Shown: positions 1-7,993 of the stretch, in pieces
Position numbering within the stretch: the first letter of the stretch is position 1
How the letters are laid out: each line of letters begins with the position of its first letter
Assembly (NCBI GenBank): GCA_030626025.1
Contig: DAOUPT010000007.1
Span: forward strand, 24,158 to 88,157
Direction: 5' to 3'
DNA: 64,000 nucleotides
Source of the DNA: Anderseniella sp.
Lineage (GTDB): Bacteria; Pseudomonadota; Alphaproteobacteria; Rhizobiales; Aestuariivirgaceae
The notes under the pieces: model-generated
Told to the model about the DNA's origin: nothing
What the model saw: the letters and a program-made list of their open reading frames with translations, nothing else
The model's database searches: none
Position numbers and translations under genes: made by a program

Positions 1-195
1 ATCCAGATACTTTTCACCGTCACCGGTGTCTGCACTTGCACCAGCCCGTTTTGCAGTCACAACGATTGCGATGGCACAAGCCAGGGCAAAAACAATTGCG
101 TGCGCTGCAAACAGACTGTCATGAGCATTGAGTGCTGCGAGAACCGCCAACACCAATACAAGGCCGTAAACAGCCATTTTCCCGAATGAATTCAT
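1..195 (-). CDS. ccoN: cbb3-type cytochrome c oxidase subunit I, N-terminal fragment
   Basis: This is a partial gene; only the first 65 codons are in the window and the reading frame runs off the left edge. The start is ATG at 195 with an AGAGGG ribosome site just upstream. The translation begins MNSFGKMAVYGLVLVLAV and contains two hydrophobic stretches (about residues 8-22 and 29-47), then a short hydrophilic linker ending in KYLD. That matches the N-terminal extension of alphaproteobacterial CcoN, where a YLD/YMD motif precedes the first core helix. CcoN is the haem-copper catalytic subunit of the high-affinity cbb3 oxidase in the inner membrane. The perfect FNR box 93 bp upstream fits low-oxygen induction. 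The haem-ligand histidines lie outside the window, so the call rests on the N-terminus and context. Confidence 0.6.
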   Translation of the reverse strand, partial: MNSFGKMAVYGLVLVLAVLAALNAHDSLFAAHAIVFALACAIAIVVTAKRAGASADTGDGEKYLD

Positions 196-287
196 AACAT
201 CCCTCTAGTATTCGACGACAATACAGAAAATTCCATCGTCGTTTAAAATTCAACCACTTGAATACTCTTACAACAAGACCATAGACT

Positions 288-301
288 TTGATCTATATCA
301 A
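288..301. promoter_or_regulatory. FNR/FnrL binding site (perfect)
   Basis: TTGAT-CTAT-ATCAA matches the FNR consensus TTGATnnnnATCAA at all ten conserved positions. It lies between the ccoN start (195, minus) and the 3' end of the FnrL-type regulator gene (432). It is therefore best read as the activator site for ccoN under low oxygen. The regulator next door has the E-x-x-S-R recognition helix that reads this sequence. Confidence 0.85.
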
Positions 302-431
302 ATTTTACTTTTGTTTTACACGGCAGACTGACGCACCGTGCGACCTTTTTGACAGTCTGAAGCACATAAACGATGCCTCAGCAGGAGCAACTTTATACAG
401 GTTATATTGTACAGGGTATATTATACAGGTT

Positions 432-1181
432 TCATTCACGACTGGTCTTCTCTAACAGTTCCATATCGTGAATTACTATACGTCTGTTGTGGGAAATTGA
501 AACTATGTTTCGTTTTTTCAGCTTGCTGAGCTGTCTGGACACTGTTTCTATTGTCAGGCCCATAAAATCAGCCATATCAGACCGGGTAAGAGGCAAATCA
601 AAAGAGGTGGTGTTTTTGTCACCTTGAGAAGGACTCTCTTTATTATTGGGCATATGCAAGGCAATCATGTGCAAAAATCCGGCGACTCTCTCACTTGCAG
701 TTTTGCGGCCCAAAGCCACCAACCATTGCCGGGATTCGTCCAATTCCACCAGCGTCTGCTGAAAAAGTCTTTCTTGCAAACTGGGAATATCGCCCAGCAT
801 CTGCTCAAAACCTTTGCGCGGGATCGTACATAATTTAACTTTTGAAGCCGTTTCAACGAACAAGTGGCTTTCCGATTGAAACGGGCGCCCAACAAAATCG
901 GGAGCAAATTGCAAACCAACGATCTGTTGACGTCCGTCGGGTAAAGTCTTTGATAACTTCACCACACCTTCTAGTACATTGGCAAAAAACGGCGCTTCCT
1001 GCTGATCTGCCATGAGTGTCAGACCTTCGGCAAAGGTTTTTTGTTTGGAGATTTTATTCAAATGGGTCAATTCATCTGGCCGCAAGGCACCGCAAATTCC
1101 CCTATGGCGGGCTGTACATTCCTGACATAGCTCCGGAATTTCTGCCGATGGCTGGATGCTGTCGTTTTCACTGTCTGTCAT
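432..1181 (-). CDS. fnrL: FnrL-type Crp/Fnr oxygen-responsive transcription regulator
   Basis: The product is a 249-residue cytoplasmic regulator that senses oxygen through a [4Fe-4S] cluster and controls anaerobic and microaerobic genes. The four cluster cysteines can be placed: C19, C22 and C30 in an N-terminal CxxC-x7-C group, and C118 within the cyclic-nucleotide-binding-like fold. The C-terminal winged helix-turn-helix contains TIETVSRQLSKL, whose E-x-x-S-R residues are those that contact TTGAT half sites in FNR proteins. Perfect TTGATnnnnATCAA boxes occur at 288 and 49749, with a weaker one at 5272, so ccoN, norC and glpD are likely targets in this window. A 19-bp palindrome sits 20 bp upstream of its start codon. 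The start is ATG at 1181. Presence of all four Cys argues for true oxygen sensing rather than a FixK- or Dnr-type protein. Confidence 0.9.
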   Translation of the reverse strand: MTDSENDSIQPSAEIPELCQECTARHRGICGALRPDELTHLNKISKQKTFAEGLTLMADQQEAPFFANVLEGVVKLSKTLPDGRQQIVGLQFAPDFVGRPFQSESHLFVETASKVKLCTIPRKGFEQMLGDIPSLQERLFQQTLVELDESRQWLVALGRKTASERVAGFLHMIALHMPNNKESPSQGDKNTTSFDLPLTRSDMADFMGLTIETVSRQLSKLKKRNIVSISHNRRIVIHDMELLEKTSRE

Positions 1182-1201
1182 GTCAGTCTGCTTCCAAATG
1201 A

Positions 1202-1220
1202 AATTTCAGTAAGTGAAATT
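1202..1220. promoter_or_regulatory. palindrome upstream of fnrL
   Basis: AATTTCA and TGAAATT form perfect 7-bp arms around a 5-bp spacer, 20 bp upstream of the fnrL start codon and 122 bp upstream of the divergent ferredoxin gene. It has the shape of an operator for a dimeric regulator, but it is not an FNR box and I do not recognise the cognate protein. Confidence 0.35.
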
Positions 1221-1342
1221 CTGGCTGATTACATGTCGTTTTATCAGCATAAACTCTTCACGTCAGCCATTAAAGTATCGCTTGCGACTTGTTGCCCTTT
1301 GTTACATGATCTCAAGAAAAAACATCAGGAAGGAAACACCAT

Positions 1343-1831
1343 ATGCATAAGGCTTTGCTTATTGATCCGGGGAAATGCACCAGCTGTTTGCAATGTGAAA
1401 TGGCTTGTTCGTTTGAGAAAGAAGGGGTTTTTAACCCGGCTCGCTCGCGAATCAAGGTCTTTGAATTTGAGCATGGGCGCTATGCTATTCCTTATACCTG
1501 CACCCAGTGTTCAGAGGCCTGGTGTTTGCATGCCTGTCCGGTTGAGGCGCTGAAACGCAACGAAACGACCAATGCAGTTGAGGTCAATGAAACCCTGTGT
1601 GTTGGCTGCAAAGTCTGCACAATTGCCTGCCCGTTCGGGACAATCAACTATCACCCGGTCAGCAAAAAGGTGGCTAAATGTGACCTTTGCGGTGGCGACC
1701 CGGCTTGTGCAAAAGCCTGCCCGACCGATGCAATAACCTATGTGGAGGACAGTTGGAGCGGCTTGGAGAGAATGAAGCGCTCCGCCCTTGCCGGACACGG
1801 TCGCCCGAACCCTCAGCAGGAGACAGCATAA
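1343..1831 (+). CDS. polyferredoxin subunit of aldehyde ferredoxin oxidoreductase
   Basis: A 162-residue iron-sulfur protein with sixteen cysteines in four groups: C12/15/18/22, C53/56/61/65, C86/89/92/96 and C113/116/122/126. This predicts four [4Fe-4S] clusters in the HycB/AorA arrangement. It has no signal peptide, so it should be cytoplasmic. It heads an operon: its stop TAA shares one base with the ATG of the AOR subunit (TAATG), implying translational coupling and a stoichiometric complex. By analogy with the three-subunit AorABC enzyme of Aromatoleum, it would carry electrons between the tungsten or molybdenum site of AOR and the FAD subunit. The ribosome site AGGAAGGA lies 8 bp before the ATG. 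The transcript probably starts in the 160-bp region shared with divergent fnrL. Confidence 0.85.
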   Translation: MHKALLIDPGKCTSCLQCEMACSFEKEGVFNPARSRIKVFEFEHGRYAIPYTCTQCSEAWCLHACPVEALKRNETTNAVEVNETLCVGCKVCTIACPFGTINYHPVSKKVAKCDLCGGDPACAKACPTDAITYVEDSWSGLERMKRSALAGHGRPNPQQETA

Positions 1832-3672
1832 TGGCCTGGCAACGCAAAGTATTACGTATAAACCTTTCTGATGGCTCGATAAAAACCGAAGCGCTTAACA
1901 TGGACTGGGCCCGCAATTATGTCGGTGAGCGTGGTCTGGCAACCAAATATTTGTGGGAAGGGATGAATCCCGGAGAAGACGCACTTTCGCCGGAGAATAT
2001 GCTGATTTTCGCCACCGGTCCGCTGACCGGCACTATAGCTTCGACAAGTGGGCGTTATGCGGTTGTCACCAAAGGTCCATTGACCGGTGCAATTGCCTGT
2101 TCGAACTCAGGTGGCAAGTTTGGTGCCGAGCTGAAATTTGCCGGATATGACTTACTGATCCTGACCGGTAAATCTGAAGTGCCGGTTTATTTGTTGATAG
2201 AAGATGACGAGATAAAAATATTGCCCGCAGACGATATCTGGGGAACCACCGTCTGGCACACTGAGGAATGGATCAAGTCGCATCATCAGAACCCACAAAT
2301 CAAAGTGGCGTCAATCGGTGTCTCGGGTGAAAACCTGGTACGTTATGCCTGCGTGGTAAATGACCTTCATCGTGCAGCCGGACGCTCCGGTGTCGGAGCG
2401 GTTATGGGGTCGAAAAATCTCAAGGCCATTGCGGTGCGGGGCACCATAGGTGTCAGCGTTGATAATCCTGCTGGATTTATGCAGGCAGTAAAAGCCAGTC
2501 ATGAGCGGATGGCCGGTCACAAGGGACGGATGGCCTTTACCAAATACGGCACCCATCCGATGCTTGATATGATGAATGAGTTTGGCGGCCTGCCAACCCG
2601 GAATTTCGATGATACCCGCTTTGACGGGGTTAAGAATATAAATGCCCGGGCAGCACGGACACCAAATGAACACGGTCATACAAATCTGGTTGCCAACAAA
2701 GCCTGTTTTGGCTGCACCATTGCTTGTGGACGCATTGCCCATATTGACAAAACCCATTTCACCATCGTCAACCGCAAGGAGTATATTCATGCATCGGGCG
2801 GACTTGAGTATGAAACCGCCTATGCCTTTGGGCCATTGTGCGGCATTGATGATATTGATGCGCTGACCTTTGCCGGATTTATGATGAATGAGCATGGCAT
2901 GGATCCGATTTCATTTGGCGGTACGCTGGCTGCCGCCATGGAATTGTTTGAAATGGGGGTCATCACGACAAAAGACACTGATGGTATTGAGTTGCGTTTT
3001 GGCAATCCCGAAGCCTTGACAATCATGGCCGAGAAAACCGGCAAATATGAAGGGTTTGGTAAAATCCTTGGCCTTGGTTCGCGATTGATGTGCGAAAAAT
3101 ATGGCCATCCGGAAATCGCCATGCACGTCAAGGGGCAGGAATTTGCCGGCTATGATGGTCGGGCGCTGCAAGGTATGGGGCTTGGCTATGCCACCTCAAA
3201 TCGCGGTGCCTGTCATTTGCGCCACGACACCTTCGGGCCTGATATGGATGACCAGACCGGCAAGGACAAAGCCAAACCTTGCAAAGACTCGCAAGACTAC
3301 ATTGCCTTTCTTGATTCAACCGGTCTTTGTCTGTTTACCTCGTCAGCCGGTTTGAAAAAACCAATGTATATGGACCTGCTCAATACGGCTTGCGATCATA
3401 CATGGTCATCTGATGAAATTGATCTGGCCGGTGAGCGCATCTGGACGCTCGAGCGTATGTTCAACCTTAAGGCAGGTTTGACCATGGCTGATGACAATTT
3501 GCCCGAGCGCCTGCTTAAAACACCGGCACCATCGGGTGCCGCCAAAGGCCATGTGGCCGAACTGGATATCATGCTGCCGGAATATTATGCCTATCGCGGT
3601 TGGGCACCTGACGGGGTCCCAACCACCCAAACCCTGCAACGGCTGGGCCTTGCGGACAACGCGAAGGGATAG
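1831..3672 (+). CDS. aldehyde ferredoxin oxidoreductase family catalytic subunit (W/Mo-bispterin)
   Basis: A 613-residue cytoplasmic enzyme of the AOR family, expected to interconvert aldehydes and carboxylic acids at a tungsten or molybdenum bis-pyranopterin centre. The [4Fe-4S] ligands are visible as C292-x2-C295-x3-C299 and C500, nearly the spacing of archaeal AOR (288/291/295/494). The family signature AGRSGVGAVMGSKNLKAIAV is at about residues 183-202. The reading frame is open further upstream to 1687, but the start at 1831 is preferred because the protein then begins MAWQRKVLRINL, as in the family, and couples to the preceding stop. Flanking polyferredoxin, FAD and MoaD-like genes make this a multi-subunit AOR of the AorABC kind rather than a stand-alone enzyme. 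The substrate cannot be read from sequence; aromatic or short aliphatic aldehydes are possible. Confidence 0.9.
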   Translation: MAWQRKVLRINLSDGSIKTEALNMDWARNYVGERGLATKYLWEGMNPGEDALSPENMLIFATGPLTGTIASTSGRYAVVTKGPLTGAIACSNSGGKFGAELKFAGYDLLILTGKSEVPVYLLIEDDEIKILPADDIWGTTVWHTEEWIKSHHQNPQIKVASIGVSGENLVRYACVVNDLHRAAGRSGVGAVMGSKNLKAIAVRGTIGVSVDNPAGFMQAVKASHERMAGHKGRMAFTKYGTHPMLDMMNEFGGLPTRNFDDTRFDGVKNINARAARTPNEHGHTNLVANKACFGCTIACGRIAHIDKTHFTIVNRKEYIHASGGLEYETAYAFGPLCGIDDIDALTFAGFMMNEHGMDPISFGGTLAAAMELFEMGVITTKDTDGIELRFGNPEALTIMAEKTGKYEGFGKILGLGSRLMCEKYGHPEIAMHVKGQEFAGYDGRALQGMGLGYATSNRGACHLRHDTFGPDMDDQTGKDKAKPCKDSQDYIAFLDSTGLCLFTSSAGLKKPMYMDLLNTACDHTWSSDEIDLAGERIWTLERMFNLKAGLTMADDNLPERLLKTPAPSGAAKGHVAELDIMLPEYYAYRGWAPDGVPTTQTLQRLGLADNAKG

Positions 3673-3675
3673 AGC

Positions 3676-4950
3676 ATGCATTATGTAATAATTGGTCAGG
3701 GTCCAGCCGGTGTTATCGCAGCAGAAACCTTACGCAAAACAGATCAAGACAGCACCATCACCATGATCGGTGATGAGGCGAGTGCGCCCTATTCACGGAT
3801 GGCTATTCCCTATTTTCTCACCGGCAACATTGAAGAAGATGGAACCCATTTACGTCACCAGCCTGATCACTTTCAGATGCTTGGCATTGACTTGGTCAAT
3901 GGCTATGTCAATCAGGTTGGCCCAACGTCCCTTAGCCTTGATGACGGCAAGCAAATCGAGTTTGATAGCTTGTTGATTGCCGCCGGTTCGCATGCTGTGC
4001 GGCCACCGGTACCGGGCATTGACTTGCCCGGCGTGCAAAACTGCTGGACCCTTGAAGATGCTCACGCCATTGCAGCGCGGGCTAAAAAGGGTTCACGGGT
4101 TTTGCTGATGGGAGCCGGGTTTATCGGCTGTATTGTCCTTGAGGCAATGATTGCCCGCGGGGTTGAACTTACTATTGTTGAGGCTCAGGACCGGATGGTG
4201 CCGCGAATGATGGATGAAACCGGCGGTAATATGATCAAGCGCTGGTGTGAGGACAAAGGTGTCACGGTTTTTACCAGCACACTGGTTGAGGAAATTTCCG
4301 AACATAATGGCGCGATGACTGTAGTGTTCTCACAAGGGAACCCGCAAAATTTTGATCTTGTGGTTTGCGCTGCCGGGGTTAAAGCAAATATCGCCTTTCT
4401 GGACGGAAGTGGCATTGAAACCGATGACGGGATTTTGGTGGATCATCATCTGGCAACCAATGTGACCAATATTTTTGCAGCCGGTGACATTGCGCAGGGA
4501 CCGGAATTTTTTACCGACGCCCGCGAGGTTCACGCCATACAGCCCACCGCATCTGAACATGGCCGCATTGCCGCATTGAATATGGCCGGACAAAGCACAC
4601 GCTATCAGGGCAGTCTGTCAATGAATGTGCTCAGCACTATTGGCCTGGTCTCAACTTCCTACGGGCAATGGATGGGGGTGGATGGTGGTGATCAAACCAG
4701 CATCGTGGATGCAGACCGTTTCAAATACATCAAGCTGGCTTTTAAAGATGACGTTCTGGTCGGTGCGCTGTCCCTCGGGTTTCCAGCTCACCCCGGTGTT
4801 ATGCGTGGATTGATGCAAAGTAAAATCCGGCTCGGGGAGTGGAAAGCCACTTTGATGAAAGACCCGACCCGCCTGATGGAGGCCTACCTTGCCTGTACGC
4901 AAGGGGCTATGGCAGCGGCAATAGCAGAAAATCTGGCCATTAGCGCATGA
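3676..4950 (+). CDS. FAD-dependent NAD(P)H oxidoreductase subunit of AOR complex
   Basis: A 424-residue pyridine-nucleotide-disulfide-type flavoprotein. The N-terminus has the FAD-binding GxGxxG motif (VIIGQGPAGVIAAE, residues 4-17). A second nucleotide-binding motif, LLMGAGFIGCIVLEA, at about residues 143-157 binds NAD(P)H. An FAD pyrophosphate motif, TNIFAAGDIA, follows at about residues 264-273. No redox-active CxxxxC pair is seen in the first domain, so it resembles the ferredoxin/NAD-reductase and AorC-like branch rather than dithiol reductases. It starts 3 bp after the AOR stop codon and overlaps the next gene by 4 bp, so it is firmly inside the AOR operon. Inferred role: passing electrons between the AOR iron-sulfur subunit and NAD(H). 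A stand-alone NADH:acceptor role is less likely given the context. Confidence 0.8.
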   Translation: MHYVIIGQGPAGVIAAETLRKTDQDSTITMIGDEASAPYSRMAIPYFLTGNIEEDGTHLRHQPDHFQMLGIDLVNGYVNQVGPTSLSLDDGKQIEFDSLLIAAGSHAVRPPVPGIDLPGVQNCWTLEDAHAIAARAKKGSRVLLMGAGFIGCIVLEAMIARGVELTIVEAQDRMVPRMMDETGGNMIKRWCEDKGVTVFTSTLVEEISEHNGAMTVVFSQGNPQNFDLVVCAAGVKANIAFLDGSGIETDDGILVDHHLATNVTNIFAAGDIAQGPEFFTDAREVHAIQPTASEHGRIAALNMAGQSTRYQGSLSMNVLSTIGLVSTSYGQWMGVDGGDQTSIVDADRFKYIKLAFKDDVLVGALSLGFPAHPGVMRGLMQSKIRLGEWKATLMKDPTRLMEAYLACTQGAMAAAIAENLAISA

Positions 4951-5198
4951 AGATAAACTTCAAAACCGGCGGTATGCTGAGTGAAGTCCTGCCAGCAGAT
5001 GCCAAAAATGATGAAGCTGTGCTTGATATACCCGAAGGCTCGACACCCACCGATGTCATGGCTTTCTTTGGCTTGCCCGAAGATGATTTTTATCTGGTTA
5101 TTCTCAATGACGTCGTCGTACCAAAAGCCCGACGGTCAATAACAACACTATGTGAGAACGACGAACTGGGTATTTTCCCTCCGTTAAAAGGTGGATAA
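4947..5198 (+). CDS. MoaD/ThiS-family sulfur carrier associated with AOR
   Basis: An 83-residue beta-grasp protein ending in PPLKGG. The terminal Gly-Gly is the thiocarboxylation site of MoaD/ThiS sulfur carriers. It overlaps the FAD subunit gene by an ATGA junction and is the last gene of the AOR operon. MoaD provides sulfur for the dithiolene of molybdopterin; AOR operons often carry their own copy, thought to support the tungsten or molybdenum bispterin cofactor. No MoaE partner is nearby, so it may work with the genome's general MoaE or be an AOR-dedicated variant. The short hydrophobic core and length fit the family. Confidence 0.8.
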   Translation: MKINFKTGGMLSEVLPADAKNDEAVLDIPEGSTPTDVMAFFGLPEDDFYLVILNDVVVPKARRSITTLCENDELGIFPPLKGG

Positions 5199-5271
5199 AA
5201 CGGAAGCTAGACGGTAAAATCAGCCCTCTTGACCTTGCAAGGCTTCTCCAACACCAGATGATCAATCGGGC

Positions 5272-5285
5272 TTAACAAAGATCAA
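5272..5285. promoter_or_regulatory. FNR/Dnr-like site upstream of norC
   Basis: TTAAC-AAAG-ATCAA has one perfect FNR half site and matches 8 of 10 conserved positions. It lies 80 bp upstream of the norC start codon, a normal distance for an activator site with a promoter in between. Denitrification genes are usually controlled by an FNR-family protein (FnrL, NnrR or Dnr), so this is a plausible operator. Which regulator binds cannot be decided from the sequence. Confidence 0.5.
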
Positions 5286-5351
5286 GGCGCGAACTGCCCT
5301 AAATTTTTTACAGTCATCGAACCGGTAAATAAAAGAGAAGGGGTGCTGGCA

Positions 5352-5795
5352 ATGCAAACAAAATCTGCTGCCCGCAATATTTTTTATGGTGGCTCGCTGT
5401 TTTTCCTGCTGATTTTTTTCGGCCTGACAGCTCATAGTCACTATTACATTAAAAACACATCAACCAACGAAGCTACCTTAACTGAATCGGTAGCTCGCGG
5501 TAAAAAAATCTGGGAAGACAAATCCTGCGTCAACTGTCACACAATTCTTGGCGAAGGTGCTTATTTTGCACCCGAACTTGGCAATGTCTGGCTCCGTCGC
5601 GGTGGCAAGGACGATCCAGAGGGCGCTGCTGATTTCATTAAAGAATGGATGAAAGCGCAACCAACTGGCATTGAAGGCCGTCGCCAGATGCCACAATTTC
5701 ATCTCACTGAAACAGAACTTAATGACCTTGTTGAGTTTTTCAAGTGGGTTAGTACTATTGACACAAATGGCTGGCCGCCAAACGAAGCCGGTTAA
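5352..5795 (+). CDS. norC: nitric oxide reductase cytochrome c subunit
   Basis: A 147-residue membrane-anchored c-type cytochrome, the electron-entry subunit of the cNOR complex that reduces NO to N2O. A single transmembrane segment spans about residues 10-28 and the haem c motif CVNCH is at 59-63. M113 in the RRQMP motif is the expected axial Met. A GTG at 5343 is in frame, but ATG at 5352 is preferred because the AAGGGG ribosome site (5338-5343) is then spaced 8 bp away. The norB start follows 12 bp downstream. Length and motif order are those of typical NorC. Confidence 0.95.
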   Translation: MQTKSAARNIFYGGSLFFLLIFFGLTAHSHYYIKNTSTNEATLTESVARGKKIWEDKSCVNCHTILGEGAYFAPELGNVWLRRGGKDDPEGAADFIKEWMKAQPTGIEGRRQMPQFHLTETELNDLVEFFKWVSTIDTNGWPPNEAG

Positions 5796-5807
5796 GGAGA
5801 GATTTCC

Positions 5808-7172
5808 ATGAAATACCAATCACAGAAAATCGCCATGGCCTACTTCGCAGTTGCCATGGGTTTGTTTGCCATTCAGGTTCTGGGGGGCTTGTTGGCAGGG
5901 TTTATTTATATTGCTCCCAATTTCCTGTCTGAGCTTTTGCCCTTCAATGTAGTTCGCATGTTACATACAAACGCTTTGGTCGTTTGGCTGTTACTCGGAT
6001 TTTTCGGGGCTGCGTACTATCTTGTACCTGAAGAAGCCGAACGTGAAATCCACTCACCCTTGATCGCCTATCTACAGCTCATTCTGCTGGTCGTTGGTAC
6101 ATTGGGTGCAGTGGTTACCTACACTTTCAATCTTTTTGAAGGTAACTTCTTCCTCGGACTGCAAGGTCGTGAATTCCTTGAACAACCCTTGTGGGTCAAG
6201 CTGGGGATTATCGTTGCCGCCTTGATGTTCCTGTTCAACATTACAATGACAGTTCTTAAAGGTCGTAAAACAGCAATTACCAACGTTCTAATTCTTGGTC
6301 TTTGGGGTATTGCTATTTTCTACCTGTTCTCGCTTTACGTTCCTGCCAATCTGGCGCTGGACAAAATGTACTGGTGGTATGTTGTCCATCTGTGGGTTGA
6401 AGGCACCTGGGAACTGGTGATGGCTGCCATCCTTGCATTCCTGATGCTGAAACTAACCGGTGTTGACCGCGAAGTGGTTGAGAAATGGGTTTATGTTATC
6501 GTTTCTCTGGCACTTTTCTCTGGTGTGCTTGGCACCGGTCACCACTATTACTGGATCGGAACTCCATACTACTGGACATGGATCGGCTCAATCTTTTCGG
6601 CCTTGGAAGTGGTACCGTTTTTTGCCATGGTTCTGTTTAGTTTCACCATGGTCTGGAAAGGTGGCCGCGATCACCCCAATAAAGCTGCCGTCCTTTGGGC
6701 ACTTGGTGCAGCTGTCATGTCGTTCTTTGGCGCTGGCGTCTGGGGTTTCATGCATACCTTGTCGAGTGTAAACTTTTACTCGCACGGTACGCAGGTTACA
6801 GCCGCCCACGGTCACCTGGCTTTCTTTGGGGCCTATGTTTCGATCAATCTGGCAATCATCACCTATGCAATGCCGTATCTGTTGAAACGCGAACCCTATA
6901 ACCAGGTTTTGAACATGGTCAGTTTCTGGATCATGAACTCAGCCATGGCCTTCATGACCTTCGTGCTGACTTTTGCCGGTGCAATTCAAACCCACCTGCA
7001 ACGGGTCAACGGTGAAGACTTCATGAGCGTGCAAGAACAATTGAATCTGTTCTTTATCATGCGCTTTGGTTCTGGTGCGGTATTTGTTCTAGGCGCTGTG
7101 CTGTTTATCTATGCAACCTTTGTACCACGTAAAGAACTGATCGGTTCAGTCGATACTGCACCAGCAGAATAA
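5808..7172 (+). CDS. norB: nitric oxide reductase large subunit
   Basis: A 454-residue polytopic inner-membrane protein of the haem-copper oxidase superfamily with about twelve hydrophobic helices. Ligand motifs for haem b, haem b3 and FeB are visible: RMLHTNALVVWL (His near residue 48), HLWVEGTWELVM with the glutamate characteristic of NO reductases, GTGHHYYW with the paired His, and a later HGHLAFFGAY. It lacks the quinol-oxidising N-terminal extension of qNOR, so it takes electrons from NorC. It follows norC closely and is followed after 15 bp by norQ, in the standard norCBQD order. Together NorCB detoxifies or respires NO. Confidence 0.96.
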   Translation: MKYQSQKIAMAYFAVAMGLFAIQVLGGLLAGFIYIAPNFLSELLPFNVVRMLHTNALVVWLLLGFFGAAYYLVPEEAEREIHSPLIAYLQLILLVVGTLGAVVTYTFNLFEGNFFLGLQGREFLEQPLWVKLGIIVAALMFLFNITMTVLKGRKTAITNVLILGLWGIAIFYLFSLYVPANLALDKMYWWYVVHLWVEGTWELVMAAILAFLMLKLTGVDREVVEKWVYVIVSLALFSGVLGTGHHYYWIGTPYYWTWIGSIFSALEVVPFFAMVLFSFTMVWKGGRDHPNKAAVLWALGAAVMSFFGAGVWGFMHTLSSVNFYSHGTQVTAAHGHLAFFGAYVSINLAIITYAMPYLLKREPYNQVLNMVSFWIMNSAMAFMTFVLTFAGAIQTHLQRVNGEDFMSVQEQLNLFFIMRFGSGAVFVLGAVLFIYATFVPRKELIGSVDTAPAE

Positions 7173-7187
7173 GGAAATAAAGTAACG

Positions 7188-7988
7188 ATGTTGACCAAAC
7201 TGGATACCCAAACAACCGTACCCTTCTACCAACCTGTTGGTGATGAGTGCGAGGTGTTTGAACGGGCCTTCAAGCTTAAACTGCCTTTGTTGCTTAAAGG
7301 CCCGACCGGTTGCGGTAAAACACGGTTTGTCTCTCATATGGCAGCCCGACTTGGTTTATCGCTCAACACCGTTTCCTGTCACGATGATCTGGCAGCGGCC
7401 GACCTTACCGGCCGCTACCTTTTAAAAGGCGGTGAAACCATCTGGGCCGATGGCCCTCTGACCGGCGCGGTTCGAAATGGTGGTGTTTGTTATCTCGATG
7501 AAGTTGTAGAAGCCCGTAAAGACGTCGCGGTGGTTATTCACCCATTGACCGACGACCGTAGAATTCTGCCGCTTGATCGCACCGGTGAAGTACTTGAAGC
7601 ACCGGATAATTTTATGCTGGTTGTCTCCTACAACCCTGGCTATCAGAATATTCTGAAATCTCTAAAACCCAGTACCCGGCAACGCTTTCTAGCGCTGGAT
7701 TTTGATTTCCCGCCCGCACCAGCCGAAACCAAAATCGTTGCTACTGAAAGTGGCCTTGATGATGACAAGTGCGGACAATTGGTACGCCTTGCGGCAAAGT
7801 TGCGCGCCCTCAAGGGCCAGGAAATCGAAGAAGGTGTCTCCACCCGCTTGCTGGTTTACTGCGCAACGCTGATTGCTGACGGGATGAAAGTTGAACGGGC
7901 TATTGAAGTGGCCCTGATCGAACCCCTGAGCGATGACAGTGATGTCAAAGCCGGATTACGCGACATCGTGCAGGCGATTTACGGATAA
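7188..7988 (+). CDS. norQ: NorQ AAA+ ATPase for NO reductase maturation
   Basis: A 266-residue MoxR/NorQ-type AAA+ ATPase. Walker A is LLKGPTGCGKTRF at about residues 35-47 and Walker B is GVCYLDEVVEA at about residues 99-109. NorQ forms rings and works with the von Willebrand factor-type protein NorD to insert non-haem FeB into NorB. The gene lies between norB and norD with short gaps, which fixes the assignment over the related CbbQ. The protein is soluble and cytoplasmic. Confidence 0.94.
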   Translation: MLTKLDTQTTVPFYQPVGDECEVFERAFKLKLPLLLKGPTGCGKTRFVSHMAARLGLSLNTVSCHDDLAAADLTGRYLLKGGETIWADGPLTGAVRNGGVCYLDEVVEARKDVAVVIHPLTDDRRILPLDRTGEVLEAPDNFMLVVSYNPGYQNILKSLKPSTRQRFLALDFDFPPAPAETKIVATESGLDDDKCGQLVRLAAKLRALKGQEIEEGVSTRLLVYCATLIADGMKVERAIEVALIEPLSDDSDVKAGLRDIVQAIYG

Positions 7989-7993
7989 AACAG

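Noticed and set aside
1311..1340. FNR-like sequence before the AOR operon (TTGTTACATGATCTCAAG region)
   Set aside because: Half-site spacing and bases do not fit TTGATnnnnATCAA or TTGTCnnnnGACAA well enough.
1687..1830. N-terminal extension of the AOR reading frame
   Set aside because: It lies inside the ferredoxin gene, and family alignment and the TAATG junction place the start at 1831.
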